From contig NZ_VWMY01000014.1 of NCBI RefSeq assembly GCF_008905045.1, positions 1-64,000 on the forward strand: a stretch of DNA of 64,000 bases, written 5' to 3'. This document shows, in pieces, positions 44,550-53,514 of the stretch. Below the pieces are notes generated by a model that saw nothing but the letters and a program-made list of their open reading frames with translations, was not told the origin of the DNA and did not search any database. The translations under genes were made by a program, and so were the position numbers. Source of the stretch: Streptomyces albicerus (GTDB taxonomy: Bacteria > Actinomycetota > Actinomycetes > Streptomycetales > Streptomycetaceae). Position 1 is the stretch's first letter, and every line of letters begins with the position of its first letter.

Positions 44550-45175
44550 CGTACGGCTCGGCCCTTGGGGCAGGGATCCCTCGCGGTTCCGCACGAGGGT
44601 GCCGGTCACGCGGGCAGAGTACCGAGGGGACGGAGAGGACTGAGGGCCCGTGGGCGCGCGGGCGTCGCCTGCGACGAGAGTTCAGCCTGGCTCGTCGCCT
44701 CGCCCGGTGGCCGAACCTCAGAGTGCGGACCGGCGCGCTATGCCGCCACGGCATCGAAGATGCTGTGCGCGCCGCCCTCACCGGCGGTGACGCCCGCCAG
44801 GCGGTTCATGGACCAGCGAGCCCGGAACCAGTCGCTCCGTCCCCACGGGAACCGGTAGTCCACCCCGAGGAGCTCACGGTGTATGTGCTGCCAGTAGTCG
44901 TGCCGCTCCTTCGCCGCAGCGTCCGCTGAAGAACAACCGAATGTTGGTGGTCCCGAACCCGTCCCGTGCCGTGCCGTCCCGCCCGCTCCGGGGCCCAAGC
45001 CCGGCCCAACGAGCTCCTGCGTCCAGACAGGGCGGCGCGGCGGCGGCTGGTTCGTGAGACGGGCAGAGACGCAGCTCACAGACCTATCACGAGGGTTTTA
45101 CTACGATTGCCGGATTGGCGACCTATTGCGTGAGGCATGTCTGTGCGGCGCGACGGCCATCGACAAGGAGAACCT
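44550..45175. other. Gene-free stretch upstream of the VanW gene
   Basis: About 625 bases show no convincing gene. A minus-strand frame ending at 44738 contains KERHDYWQHIHRELLGVDYR and then FPWGRSDWFRARWSMNRLAG, which has coding-like composition, but its N-terminal part is noise; it may be a truncated gene. The VanW promoter should lie within the last 150 bases. Confidence 0.35.
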
Positions 45176-46936
45176 GTGCATCGCTTTCAGCGCCGCGGCA
45201 TGCCCGCCGGCACCACGCCGGCCCGTCGTCGCCGAATACGCCTCGTCGCGTTTACGGGCGGAGCGGCAGCTCTCGGTTTCGGCGGGCTCTACGTCACGGG
45301 TCTGCTGGTGTCCGGCGCGGACGTCCCTGACGGCACCCGGGTGCGCGGCGTGGACATCGGGGGGCTGAGCCGCTCCCAGGCCGAGGAGAAGCTTGACCAG
45401 GAGCTGGGCAAGACCTGGGCGTCGCCGCTGAAGGTGCGTATCGGCGACCGCAGTGCCACCGTCGACGCGCGTGCGGCCGGCCTCAGGCTGGACAGCGAGG
45501 CAACCGTCGCCCGCGCCGTCCAGCCGCGGTCCGGCCCGCTGACCGCGATCGGCCGCCTGTTCTCGTCCGGGAAGCGCGACATCGAGCCGGTGACCGGCAT
45601 GGACCAGGCAAAGGCCCGCGCGGTACTGGCCAAAACGGCGAAGGAGTACGACCGCACGGCCCGCGAAGGGGCGGTCACCTTCCACGGGGGCAAACCGGTG
45701 GTCGTACAGCCGCGCAGCGGGCAGTCGCTGGATGTGGACCGCTCGCTGGCTGCCCTGGATTCCGCCGACCCCAGCCTGCGCAGCGACCCGGTCCGGCTGC
45801 CGGTGCGGCAGAGCCGACCCCGGGTCGACGCGGCAGAGGTGAACCGCGCCATGAAGGAGTTCGCCACGCCCGCGATGTCGGCGCCGGTGACGCTCACCAC
45901 CGGCGGCCGGCGGATCGAGATCGGCCCGGTCACGGTCGGCAACCACCTCACGATGAAACCGGACAAGTCGAACCGGCTGGCACCCCGGCTCGACGGCCAA
46001 GGGCTGCGGGACGATCCGACGGTCGTCAATGCCCTGGGGCCGGCCACCGGCAAGGCGGTCGAGGCGAGGCTGGGTCTGGACGGCGAGCGGGTCGTGGTGG
46101 CCTCGGACGGCAAACCCGGGCAGCGGGTCACCTCCAAGGCGATCCAGCAGGCGGTCCTGCCGCTGCTGACCAAGACGGGGACGGCCCGCACCGGCGCGGT
46201 GGCCGCCGAGACGGTGCAGCCGACGCTCACCCGCGACACCGTCGGCCCGCTGGGCATCAAGGAGAAGATGTCCACCTTCACGGTCAACTTCGAGCCCGCC
46301 CCGTACCGCACGAAGAACATCGGCCGCGCCGCGGAACTCCTCAACGGGTCCCTCGTACGGCCCGGCGAGAACTGGAGCTTCAACCGCACCGTGGGCGAGC
46401 GGACCAAGGCGAACGGTTTCGTGGACGGCATCATCATCAACAACAACCAGTTCGAGAAGGCAGCCGGAGGCGGCGTCTCCGCCGTCGCCACCACGGTCTT
46501 CAACGCCCTGTTCTTCGCCGGCGTCAAACCGCTCGAGCACGGGGCGCACTCGTTCTACATCGAGCGCTACCCCGAAGGCCGGGAGGCAACGGTGGTGTGG
46601 GGCAGTCTGGACCTGAGGTTCGCCAACGACTCGGGCAACGCCATCTACATCCAGGCGTCCGCGACGGACACCTCGATCACCGTCACCTTCCTCGGCACCA
46701 AGAAATACGACGCGGTCGAAGCGGTCACCGGCCCGCGCACCGAGGTGAAGGAGCCGAGCAGCCGCCCGGGGGCCGAAAAGGACTGCCTGCCGCAGACCCC
46801 GCTGGAAGGCTTCAACGTCGCAGTCGACCGGGTCTTCACATCCGACGGCAAGGAAGTCAAACGCGAGACCTTCAACACCCACTACGCGCCCCGCGACGAG
46901 GTCACCTGCGACGCAGAGCCGGTTGACCCTAGGTGA
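45176..46936 (+). CDS. VanW-family membrane-anchored protein
   Basis: The 586-aa product starts at GTG 45176 (AAGGAG upstream). It has an N-terminal Arg-rich segment and one membrane helix (IRLVAFTGGAAALGFGGLYV, ~residues 20-42). Two peptidoglycan-binding-4-like repeats follow (GVDIGGLSRSQAEEKL, KEYDRTAREGAVTFHGGKPVV...). The VanW domain is at ~400-560: FSFNRTVGER-type NWSFNRTVGERTKANGF, GGGVSAVATTVFNALFFAG and YNERYPEG-like HSFYIERYPEGREATVVWG. Thus it sits outside the membrane at the cell wall. VanW proteins occur beside vancomycin-resistance genes but have no proven reaction. Confidence 0.9.
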   Translation: MHRFQRRGMPAGTTPARRRRIRLVAFTGGAAALGFGGLYVTGLLVSGADVPDGTRVRGVDIGGLSRSQAEEKLDQELGKTWASPLKVRIGDRSATVDARAAGLRLDSEATVARAVQPRSGPLTAIGRLFSSGKRDIEPVTGMDQAKARAVLAKTAKEYDRTAREGAVTFHGGKPVVVQPRSGQSLDVDRSLAALDSADPSLRSDPVRLPVRQSRPRVDAAEVNRAMKEFATPAMSAPVTLTTGGRRIEIGPVTVGNHLTMKPDKSNRLAPRLDGQGLRDDPTVVNALGPATGKAVEARLGLDGERVVVASDGKPGQRVTSKAIQQAVLPLLTKTGTARTGAVAAETVQPTLTRDTVGPLGIKEKMSTFTVNFEPAPYRTKNIGRAAELLNGSLVRPGENWSFNRTVGERTKANGFVDGIIINNNQFEKAAGGGVSAVATTVFNALFFAGVKPLEHGAHSFYIERYPEGREATVVWGSLDLRFANDSGNAIYIQASATDTSITVTFLGTKKYDAVEAVTGPRTEVKEPSSRPGAEKDCLPQTPLEGFNVAVDRVFTSDGKEVKRETFNTHYAPRDEVTCDAEPVDPR

Positions 46937-47019
46937 CGGCACCGATACGCAAGGTGAGTTCTCCGAGGAAATAGAGGATCATCCGTGGACTGGCCCTCCC
47001 GGCTCCAGTGCAAGGCAGG

Positions 47020-47050
47020 CCGTCGGTCACGGCGGCGCCGTGACCGACGG
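47020..47050. terminator. Bidirectional terminator
   Basis: CCGTCGGTCACGG / CCGTGACCGACGG is a perfect 13-bp stem with a 5-nt loop between the convergent VanW and ECF41 sigma genes; it ends two bases before the sigma stop. Confidence 0.88.
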
Positions 47051-47051
47051 A

Positions 47052-47975
47052 TCAGCCGTCGCCGCTGGATCGTCGGCCCGGGCGTAGCCGGGTGCCGAGG
47101 TCGCTGACCTCGTCGAGGTGGCGCAGCTTGTCGGGGTTGACGATGGAGTGGATCGCTTGGATCTGATCGTCGGCGATGTCGAGTCCCATGACCCCGACCA
47201 GTCGGTCCTGCGCGTCGTACGCCATGGCGCCGGGCTGGCCGTTGACCTCGGTGACGTGGATGCGGCCGCCGAGGCGTGCGAACGCGGCGAGCCCGGCCAG
47301 CATGGTCCGTGCCACGCGCCCCCGGCCGTTGATCGGCCGGCCCAGCGCCGGCACCTTGCCGCCGCCGTCGCCGTGCAGCGCCACGTCCTGGGCCAACAGC
47401 ACCTCGAGTGCCCGCAGATCGCCCTGCTCGGCGGCGGCGAAGAAGCGCCGGGTCAGCTCCTCTCGCTGCCGCCGCGAGGCGTGGTAGCGAGGTCGGCGCG
47501 TGCGGAGGTGGTTGCGAGCCCGCGCGACCAGGTGCCGAGTGCTGTCCACATCGGTCCCGATGATCTCGGCGACCTCCGTATACGGGTACTCGAACACTTC
47601 ACGCAGCAGGAACGCGGCCCGCTGGTGCGGCGACAAGCTCTCCAGCAGCACCAGGAACGCCAGCGACAGCGAGTCGGCGGTCTCGGCCTGCTCGGCCGGC
47701 GTCGGATCGGTGACCATCGGTTCCGGCAGCCATTCACCGACGTAACTCTCCCGCCGCACCCGTGCCGAGCGCAGCTGGTCGATGGCCAGCCGGGTGGCCA
47801 GGGTGGCGATGTACGCTCGCGGCGAGGCGATCGGCTCGTCCCGTTGCAGGGTCTGGTGCATCCGCAGGAACGCTTCCTGCACGACGTCCTCGGCTTCGCT
47901 GACGCTGCCGAGCATCTGGTAGGCGATGGCGAACGCCCGCGGTCGCAGCTCGCCGTACAGATCCGAGACGGACAT
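47052..47975 (-). CDS. ECF41-type (SigJ-like) sigma factor with SnoaL-like C-terminal domain
   Basis: The 307-aa product has region 2 (LRPRAFAIAYQMLGSVSEAEDVVQEAFLR), the WLPEP motif in the linker, region 4 (LSPHQRAAFLLREVFEYPYTEVAEIIG), and a ~110-residue SnoaL-like extension with DGGGK and NPDKL. WLPEP, DGGGK and NPDKL are the published ECF41 markers; in that group the extension regulates sigma activity in place of an anti-sigma factor. It begins 7 bases after the epimerase-like gene stop, so the pair is one operon. The signal is unknown. Confidence 0.93.
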   Translation of the reverse strand: MSVSDLYGELRPRAFAIAYQMLGSVSEAEDVVQEAFLRMHQTLQRDEPIASPRAYIATLATRLAIDQLRSARVRRESYVGEWLPEPMVTDPTPAEQAETADSLSLAFLVLLESLSPHQRAAFLLREVFEYPYTEVAEIIGTDVDSTRHLVARARNHLRTRRPRYHASRRQREELTRRFFAAAEQGDLRALEVLLAQDVALHGDGGGKVPALGRPINGRGRVARTMLAGLAAFARLGGRIHVTEVNGQPGAMAYDAQDRLVGVMGLDIADDQIQAIHSIVNPDKLRHLDEVSDLGTRLRPGRRSSGDG

Positions 47976-47982
47976 GTCGAAG

Positions 47983-48927
47983 TCAGCTCAATCCCTCGGT
48001 GAAACCCGTTCGCCAGCTCGGGTACCGCTGCGTCCAGCCCAGCTCGCGTTTGGCCTTCTCGCTGGAGATCCCGCAGGCCCGCGTCATCATTTCCACCGCG
48101 CCCTTGCCGGCCAGCAGCCGGACGAGCCAGGCCGGCACGCGGCGCGGCGGCTTGGCGCCAAGCGCCCGGGCCAGCTCCAGCAGCACTTCACGCACCGGCG
48201 CCGGCTCGTCATCGGCGACATGGTAGATCCCGGGCTTGCCGCGTTCGATCGCCGCGACCGTGGCCGACGCCGCATCGGCGATATGCACCATCGACCACAC
48301 CCCACCGCCGCCACCGACGATCGGGAACCTTCGCTTGCGGATCAACTCGGCCATGCCCGCGTCCGGCGCGGCCTCGATGCCGGTCCCGGGGCCATAGAAG
48401 CCACCGTAGCGAAGCACGATGCCGTCGGCCCAGGTAATGCCGGTCACCGCGTCCTCCACGTGACGCAACGCGGCCACCGCCTCCGCGAGGTCCTTGGGCG
48501 GGCTCAGATCGATCCGCCCGCTCTCGTCGAGGACCGGCCCACCGGTGCGTTCCAGCAATGCGTAGTTGCTCTGCGCCACGAACTTGCGGACGCCGACGGC
48601 GCGGCCGGCGGCCAGCAGGTGGTCGGTGCCCTCGGTGCGCAGCCGGTTGGTGGCGGCCACCATCCGCTTCACGTTTCGCATCTTCATCGGTCCGCCCAGC
48701 GCGCTGAGCTGATGGACGATCACATCGGGCTCGGCCTTGGCCACCACGTCGGCCACCGAGTCGGGGTCGAGCGCGTCGACGATGACCGGTTCGGCGCCGA
48801 GCGCGCGCAGCGCGCCGGTCTTGGCAGCCGAGCGGGTGGTGCCGACGACCACGTGGCCGCGTGCCACGAGCTGGGGAACGAGTTGGCTGCCGATCGCGCC
48901 GGACGCTCCGGCAATGAAGATCTTCAT
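47983..48927 (-). CDS. NAD(P)-dependent epimerase/oxidoreductase, ECF41 partner (COE protein)
   Basis: The 314-aa product starts at ATG 48927 with GGAGAC upstream. MKIFIAGASGAIGSQLVPQL is the extended-SDR GxxGxxG motif. VDALDPDSVADVV and VHQLSALGG follow in the usual places; the catalytic YxxxK is not obvious, as in atypical SDRs. ECF41 sigma genes are typically next to a carboxymuconolactone decarboxylase, oxidoreductase or epimerase, and this gene fills that place. TGTGACC at ~49000 on the minus strand could be part of its promoter, but this is uncertain. Confidence 0.87.
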   Translation of the reverse strand: MKIFIAGASGAIGSQLVPQLVARGHVVVGTTRSAAKTGALRALGAEPVIVDALDPDSVADVVAKAEPDVIVHQLSALGGPMKMRNVKRMVAATNRLRTEGTDHLLAAGRAVGVRKFVAQSNYALLERTGGPVLDESGRIDLSPPKDLAEAVAALRHVEDAVTGITWADGIVLRYGGFYGPGTGIEAAPDAGMAELIRKRRFPIVGGGGGVWSMVHIADAASATVAAIERGKPGIYHVADDEPAPVREVLLELARALGAKPPRRVPAWLVRLLAGKGAVEMMTRACGISSEKAKRELGWTQRYPSWRTGFTEGLS

Positions 48928-49120
48928 GACGTCTCCGTTCGTTGTGCTCACCAACTAGAGACGAGATGCCCCGGCGCCCCATGACCGGCAGTTACCCAGG
49001 TCACAGTCTGGCGCGGTTGCGCCGCCGGGCACTCCGAAGCGTCGGCATCTCCGAAGGCGTGCGATTCGGCCGGATCGAGCAGCCCCGAGAATCTCTCAGC
49101 TGATTCTCCCGCCTGGCCCA

Positions 49121-49432
49121 ATGGAGCTAAGCGAACTTGGACAATGCGTGTCGGCCGCGGTGGTGGCCTGCGCGGTAACCGCGTTCCTCTATCGTAGCCA
49201 CGGCGTGAGCATTAGCGAGGACGCTCTCGTTGTCCACGGTGACCGCCGTCGGCAGATTCCATGGACCGACATCCTTCGGCTGGACGTCCAGCGCACCTTG
49301 GGCGTAAGCCACGTCGCCGTGTGCACCAGGAACGGACGACGCACGATGCTGCGCGCGCCCATGTCTTTCATCGACGGGCCGTTCGACCGGAAAGCACAGA
49401 TCCTTACGGATCGGTGGAGGGAGAGGCGCTGA
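49121..49432 (+). CDS. Small membrane protein with PH-like domain, 103 aa
   Basis: ATG 49121 opens with a short polar stretch, then a hydrophobic helix (VSAAVVACAVTAFLYRS), then a compact beta domain (VSISEDALVVHGDRRRQIPWTDILRLDVQ) like bacterial PH-type domains. Its length and composition look real. The role is unknown. A 25-codon frame at 49458-49535 follows but is too short to support. Confidence 0.6.
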   Translation: MELSELGQCVSAAVVACAVTAFLYRSHGVSISEDALVVHGDRRRQIPWTDILRLDVQRTLGVSHVAVCTRNGRRTMLRAPMSFIDGPFDRKAQILTDRWRERR

Positions 49433-49658
49433 AGTTGCTGCCCCTGAAATCGGACCAATGAAACTGAACACCTATCAGCTGATGGGCGCCGCACAGGCGA
49501 TCGCATGCCTGCTCCTCACCGGGATATGCAGCTGACCTGCGGCGGCAGGAGACCAATTGCCTGGCTTTTCGGCTCCGTCCAGGACAGAGGGTCTTCGGGG
49601 CGAGCGCAGAAAAGCTCTTCTTCGATCTCTTTTGGCTTCCCATTCATGGGAGAAGGAT

Positions 49659-51011
49659 GTGCGCGTCGACATGAGACGTCGTTGGTGGGGTGCCACCGCT
49701 GTGGTGGCCGCGGCGGTCTCCGGAGCCCTGGTCGTCCAGGGCGTCACCGGTGGGCCGACGGACGGTTCGGCGGACGACGGGAAGTCCCGGCCCGTCGAGA
49801 GCAAGGCCCGAACGGCCCAGTTGGAGGTGGCCGACGACGGCGTATCCGCCCAGCTCGGCAAACGGGACACAGAACCGTTCAGCATGCTCGGTGTCACCTG
49901 GGCGGACGCGTCCGCGAGGGTGGCGGGAGTGGTCGAGGTCCGGACCCGGGACGCGAGGACCGGCGAATGGTCGAGCTGGCTGAAGCTGGACGGGAACAGC
50001 GGCAAGGGCGAGGCCGGCGCGGCACGCGGCGGCACCGAACCGGCGTGGGTGGGGCAGTCCGACGGGGTGGAAGTACGGGTGGACGGCAAGGCGTCGGCGG
50101 GGCTGCCCAAAGGGCTGCGCCTGGACATGATCGACCCCGGGAACGCCACGGCTTCAGGGCTGGAACCGGCCGCACACGCGACGGCGGAAACCGACACACC
50201 CACCGCGGAGGAATCCACTGCGACAGCCTCGCCGGAGGTGTCCACGTCCGAGACGGCGACAACCGAGCCCTCCGCCCCGCAGTCGGCGTCCGGGAGTTCC
50301 ACGCCGAGCACGTCACCCTCGGGTTCAGGCTCGGCCTCGCCCTCCCCTTCCACAAGCGTCCCCGCGGCTCCGCCTTCCATTGCGCCCAAGCCCGCGATCA
50401 CCTCGCGTGCCGGCTGGGGCGCGGACGAGTCGATCAGCCCGGAGAAGCCGGGTTATCTGCCAGGCGGGAAGGTCAAGGCGGTGGTGGTTCACCACACTGC
50501 CGAGTCCAACAACTACACCTGCGAACAGGCCCCGGCGGTCGTCCGGGGCATCTACGCCTACCACGTGAAACAGTTGGGCTGGAAGGACATCGGCTACAAC
50601 TTCCTCGTCGACAAGTGCGGCACCTTGTACGAGGGCCGCAAGGGCGGCGTGGACAAGCCGGTCATGGGCGCGCACGCCTACGGCTTCAACGCCGAGACCA
50701 CCGGCGTCTCTGTCCTGGGCACATACGCGGACGCCGCCCCGTCGAAGGAGGCGATGACTTCGGTCGCCCGCATCGCCGCCTGGAAGCTGGGCCAATACGG
50801 CGTCGACCCGACTGGCACCACCACCCTCACCGCGGGCGCGGATGGCACGAACTACTTCCGCAAGTCCTGGGCCAAGGGCGCGAAGTTGACGTTCCCGGCC
50901 ATCCACGGTCACCGAGACGGCTACAACACTCAGTGCCCGGGTGACGCCTTCTACAACCAGCTGCCCACGATCCGCTCCTGGGCAGGCGGTCAGGTCTCTG
51001 ACTCACGCTGA
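49659..51011 (+). CDS. Secreted peptidoglycan-recognition-type N-acetylmuramoyl-L-alanine amidase
   Basis: The 450-aa product starts at GTG 49659 (GGGAG 6 bases upstream), with a signal peptide MRRRWWGATAVVAAAVSGALV. Residues ~30-230 hold a beta domain and a Ser/Thr/Ala-rich linker. The catalytic PGRP/amidase_2 domain occupies ~255-445: VVHHTAESNNYTC, DIGYNFLVDKCGTLYEGRKGG, HAYGFNAETTGVSVLG and HRDGYNTQCPGDAFYN supply the zinc ligands His, His and Cys and the Tyr. It would cleave the amide bond between muramic acid and the stem peptide in the cell wall. Confidence 0.92.
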   Translation: MRVDMRRRWWGATAVVAAAVSGALVVQGVTGGPTDGSADDGKSRPVESKARTAQLEVADDGVSAQLGKRDTEPFSMLGVTWADASARVAGVVEVRTRDARTGEWSSWLKLDGNSGKGEAGAARGGTEPAWVGQSDGVEVRVDGKASAGLPKGLRLDMIDPGNATASGLEPAAHATAETDTPTAEESTATASPEVSTSETATTEPSAPQSASGSSTPSTSPSGSGSASPSPSTSVPAAPPSIAPKPAITSRAGWGADESISPEKPGYLPGGKVKAVVVHHTAESNNYTCEQAPAVVRGIYAYHVKQLGWKDIGYNFLVDKCGTLYEGRKGGVDKPVMGAHAYGFNAETTGVSVLGTYADAAPSKEAMTSVARIAAWKLGQYGVDPTGTTTLTAGADGTNYFRKSWAKGAKLTFPAIHGHRDGYNTQCPGDAFYNQLPTIRSWAGGQVSDSR

Positions 51012-51021
51012 AGTGGTCGGT

Positions 51022-52602
51022 TTACGACCTGTTGGCGGCAGGCTGGTTGTGCTGCGGGCGGTCGATTCGTTCGTAGAGGGTGAGGCTGCGGCCGCGTCGG
51101 ATCGTGGTGGAGCGTTTGACGAAGTGTTCGCGCAGGACGCGTTGTTTGGCGCGGTCGCGGGCGTTGTGGGCAGGGCGGGTGTCTGCGTCGCTGATGAGGA
51201 TGATGTGCCGTTCGCGCAGCAGTGCGCGGGCTGTGGTGTCCGGGTCTGTTTCGATGCCGTGCAGGGTGTCGGACTCGACCGGGCTCTGGGCGAGCGCGAT
51301 GTCGCGCAGTCCGCGGAACGCGCCTGGGGTGACCAGGGCGGTGTCGCGTCGGGCTGAGGGAATGAAGACGACCGCGCCGCCCTGTCCACGTGCTGCGTCC
51401 ACGAGGGTCGCCGCAGCCAGTACGTCGTCGACGCGGCTGTGTGCGCTGCGTACGTGCTGTTCCGCGGGTAGCAGGGCGAGGAACGCGAGTGCCGTGACGG
51501 CGGCGAGCGGAACTCCGGGGTGGGTGGGCAGGTGCGTGGCGAGTGTGGCGGTCAATGCCCCGAGGAGGAGGGCGAGTCCGATGTAGGCGAACAGTACGTA
51601 GCGGCCGACGTACAGGGGCTGCCAGGTGAGCGAGACGGCGATGAGCGTCAGCTGCGGGACGGCGCACAGCGGGACGGCCACAGCGGCCAGGCTCAGTTTC
51701 CCCGCCGCAGCCGGAGTCGGACCGGCGGGTTTGCGTGCCCGGCCCAGGAGTGCGCAGCCGCCGGCCGCGAGGATGGTGGCTGCGACTGCGTACGTCGTGC
51801 CGGGGGTGGTGGGTTGTATCCAGGAGACCTGCCTGGATTGGCCTTGGCTGGCCAGGACGAGGGGCAGGGCGCCGAGTACGGCGGTGCTTGCCGCGAGGAG
51901 CCAGTGCACCCAGATGGTGCGGTGGGGCCGGGCGAGGGCGAGCGTGGCGGCGTGCGCGAGCAGCGCGAGCAGGGAGAACCAGTTGAGCAACGCGCCGAGC
52001 AGGACGACGAGGGCGTATGCGCTCCAGGTGCGGGCGCGCGGGCGGTGCAGGGCGGCCACCAGCAACCAGGAGGCGAGTGCGACGGCGGCGGTCACCATCG
52101 CGTACGGGCGGCCTTCTTGCGCGTACGTCTGGAGGGCGGGCAGCAGTGCGCAGGCGAGCCCCGTGCCGAGCCCGCTCCATCGGCCCGCGAGTCGGGCACC
52201 GAGGTCGGCGGCGAGGGAGGCCGCCACGGCCATGGCGAGGACGGAGGGTATCCGCAGCGTCAGGAGGCTGTCGCCGAAGACCTCGAACACCACGTGCATG
52301 AGGGCGTAGTACAGGCCGTGGACGACATCCGCGTGCCCGAGCAGATGCCAGATCTCGGGCAGGCTGCGGTGGGCGACCTGCCAGGTGGCGGCCTCGTCGC
52401 GCCACATGCTGTCCTGGCGGGTGATCCCCCATAGGCCCAGGGCGAGCACGAGGCCCGCGGGCACGGCTGCCGTGAGCGCCCGGCTCGGGCCGGGCCGTGT
52501 GATGTGCAGCGGCACGGGCGGCCGCAGGACGACGGGTGGCCGGGGCGTGGTGACGGTGGGTGGGTCGAGCAGGGTGCCCGGGGACACTATGGGGGGCGGC
52601 AT
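51022..52602 (-). CDS. Multi-pass membrane glycosyltransferase (GT-C/ArnT-like)
   Basis: The 526-aa product starts at ATG 52602. About 11-12 membrane helices follow a short N-terminal Pro-rich region. The first loop has SMWRDEAATWQVAHRSLPE; the RDE acidic pair in that loop is the catalytic feature of GT-C transferases, which use polyprenyl-phosphate sugars. A C-terminal ~130-residue extracytoplasmic part (SARRDTALVTPGAFRGLRDI) ends the protein. It is 17 bases after a methyltransferase gene on the same strand. Confidence 0.85.
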   Translation of the reverse strand: MPPPIVSPGTLLDPPTVTTPRPPVVLRPPVPLHITRPGPSRALTAAVPAGLVLALGLWGITRQDSMWRDEAATWQVAHRSLPEIWHLLGHADVVHGLYYALMHVVFEVFGDSLLTLRIPSVLAMAVAASLAADLGARLAGRWSGLGTGLACALLPALQTYAQEGRPYAMVTAAVALASWLLVAALHRPRARTWSAYALVVLLGALLNWFSLLALLAHAATLALARPHRTIWVHWLLAASTAVLGALPLVLASQGQSRQVSWIQPTTPGTTYAVAATILAAGGCALLGRARKPAGPTPAAAGKLSLAAVAVPLCAVPQLTLIAVSLTWQPLYVGRYVLFAYIGLALLLGALTATLATHLPTHPGVPLAAVTALAFLALLPAEQHVRSAHSRVDDVLAAATLVDAARGQGGAVVFIPSARRDTALVTPGAFRGLRDIALAQSPVESDTLHGIETDPDTTARALLRERHIILISDADTRPAHNARDRAKQRVLREHFVKRSTTIRRGRSLTLYERIDRPQHNQPAANRS

Positions 52603-52619
52603 GTCGGATCCCGGCCGTC

Positions 52620-53423
52620 TCAGGTGGTGGGCAGGGCTGAGCGGCTGACGCGTATCTTCGACTGGCCGTGCGGGCGTTGCTCCCAGTCCTCCATGAAGCG
52701 CGCGTGCAGGCCGTGCTTGTGGGCCAGGGCAAGGAGGGTTTCGGTGCGGTAGTAGAAGTCCTCGCGCAGCACCTGGTGTTCGGTGCCCTCGGTGCGGTCG
52801 AAGGTGAAGTCGAAGAACCCGGTGTCGGTCAGCACGCGGCCGACATGGGTGAGGCATTCCTCGACGACGTTCAGCGGCGAGTGGGAGAAGACGCTGTGCG
52901 CGTGGATGACGTCGAAGTGGTCGCTGGGCAGGAAGTCCAGGGTGAGGTCGCCGGTGATGGTCAGGTGCGGCAGCCTGTCCTGGAGGTGGCGCTCGGCGAG
53001 GGTCTTCTTGGCGGCCATCAGGATGTCGGGTGAGATGTCGATGCCGTAGTAGTGGCCGGTGTCGAGGTGGTCGATGAAGCGCCAGCCGCCCCGCAGGTTG
53101 CCGCAGCCGATGTCGAGCATGCGGTGTTCGGGGCGCAGGCCGTGTTCGATGAGGTAGTCGAACTGCATCTGCCCGAGCGCCAGCCAGCGTTCGTGGGTCT
53201 GACTGCCGACCGCGGCTTCCGGGTTGCGGCGGGTGTCCGAGGCCATCACCGCTCGGTAGTAGCCGACGTGGTCGGGGTGCTTCAGGCGCAGCCAGGCGTC
53301 CCGGCCGGCCCGGCGGAGGTACGGGGACACGCGGCCGGGGTGGCGCAGGGCGTAGCCGACCTTGTGGGTGAGGGCGGCGCGGTTGTTGCGCAGTTTCTTC
53401 GGTGTCTTGGCGTCAGCGGGCAT
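52620..53423 (-). CDS. SAM-dependent methyltransferase paired with a glycosyltransferase
   Basis: The 267-aa product starts at ATG 53423 (GGAGGTC nine bases upstream). A basic ~60-residue N-terminal region precedes the class I core: HRMLDIGCGNLRGGWRFIDH (motif I), YYGIDISPDILMAAKKTL, FDVIHAHSVFSHSP (motif II) and VGRVLTDTGFFDFTFD (motif III). With the glycosyltransferase it forms a two-gene operon, perhaps modifying a cell-surface polymer. Confidence 0.9.
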   Translation of the reverse strand: MPADAKTPKKLRNNRAALTHKVGYALRHPGRVSPYLRRAGRDAWLRLKHPDHVGYYRAVMASDTRRNPEAAVGSQTHERWLALGQMQFDYLIEHGLRPEHRMLDIGCGNLRGGWRFIDHLDTGHYYGIDISPDILMAAKKTLAERHLQDRLPHLTITGDLTLDFLPSDHFDVIHAHSVFSHSPLNVVEECLTHVGRVLTDTGFFDFTFDRTEGTEHQVLREDFYYRTETLLALAHKHGLHARFMEDWEQRPHGQSKIRVSRSALPTT

Positions 53424-53514
53424 GGCTAATCGACCTCCGTGCAAAGGGGGCCCCGGGTGAGGGGATGAATGGATTAGGGGATTAGGGGGTGACAGCTGCG
53501 GTGGTGCGGCGCGG

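Noticed and set aside
44738..45079. A 113-codon minus-strand frame
   Set aside because: The second half looks coding (DYWQHIHRELLGVDYRFPWG), but the first half does not and no start site or family was found; noted only in the stretch description.
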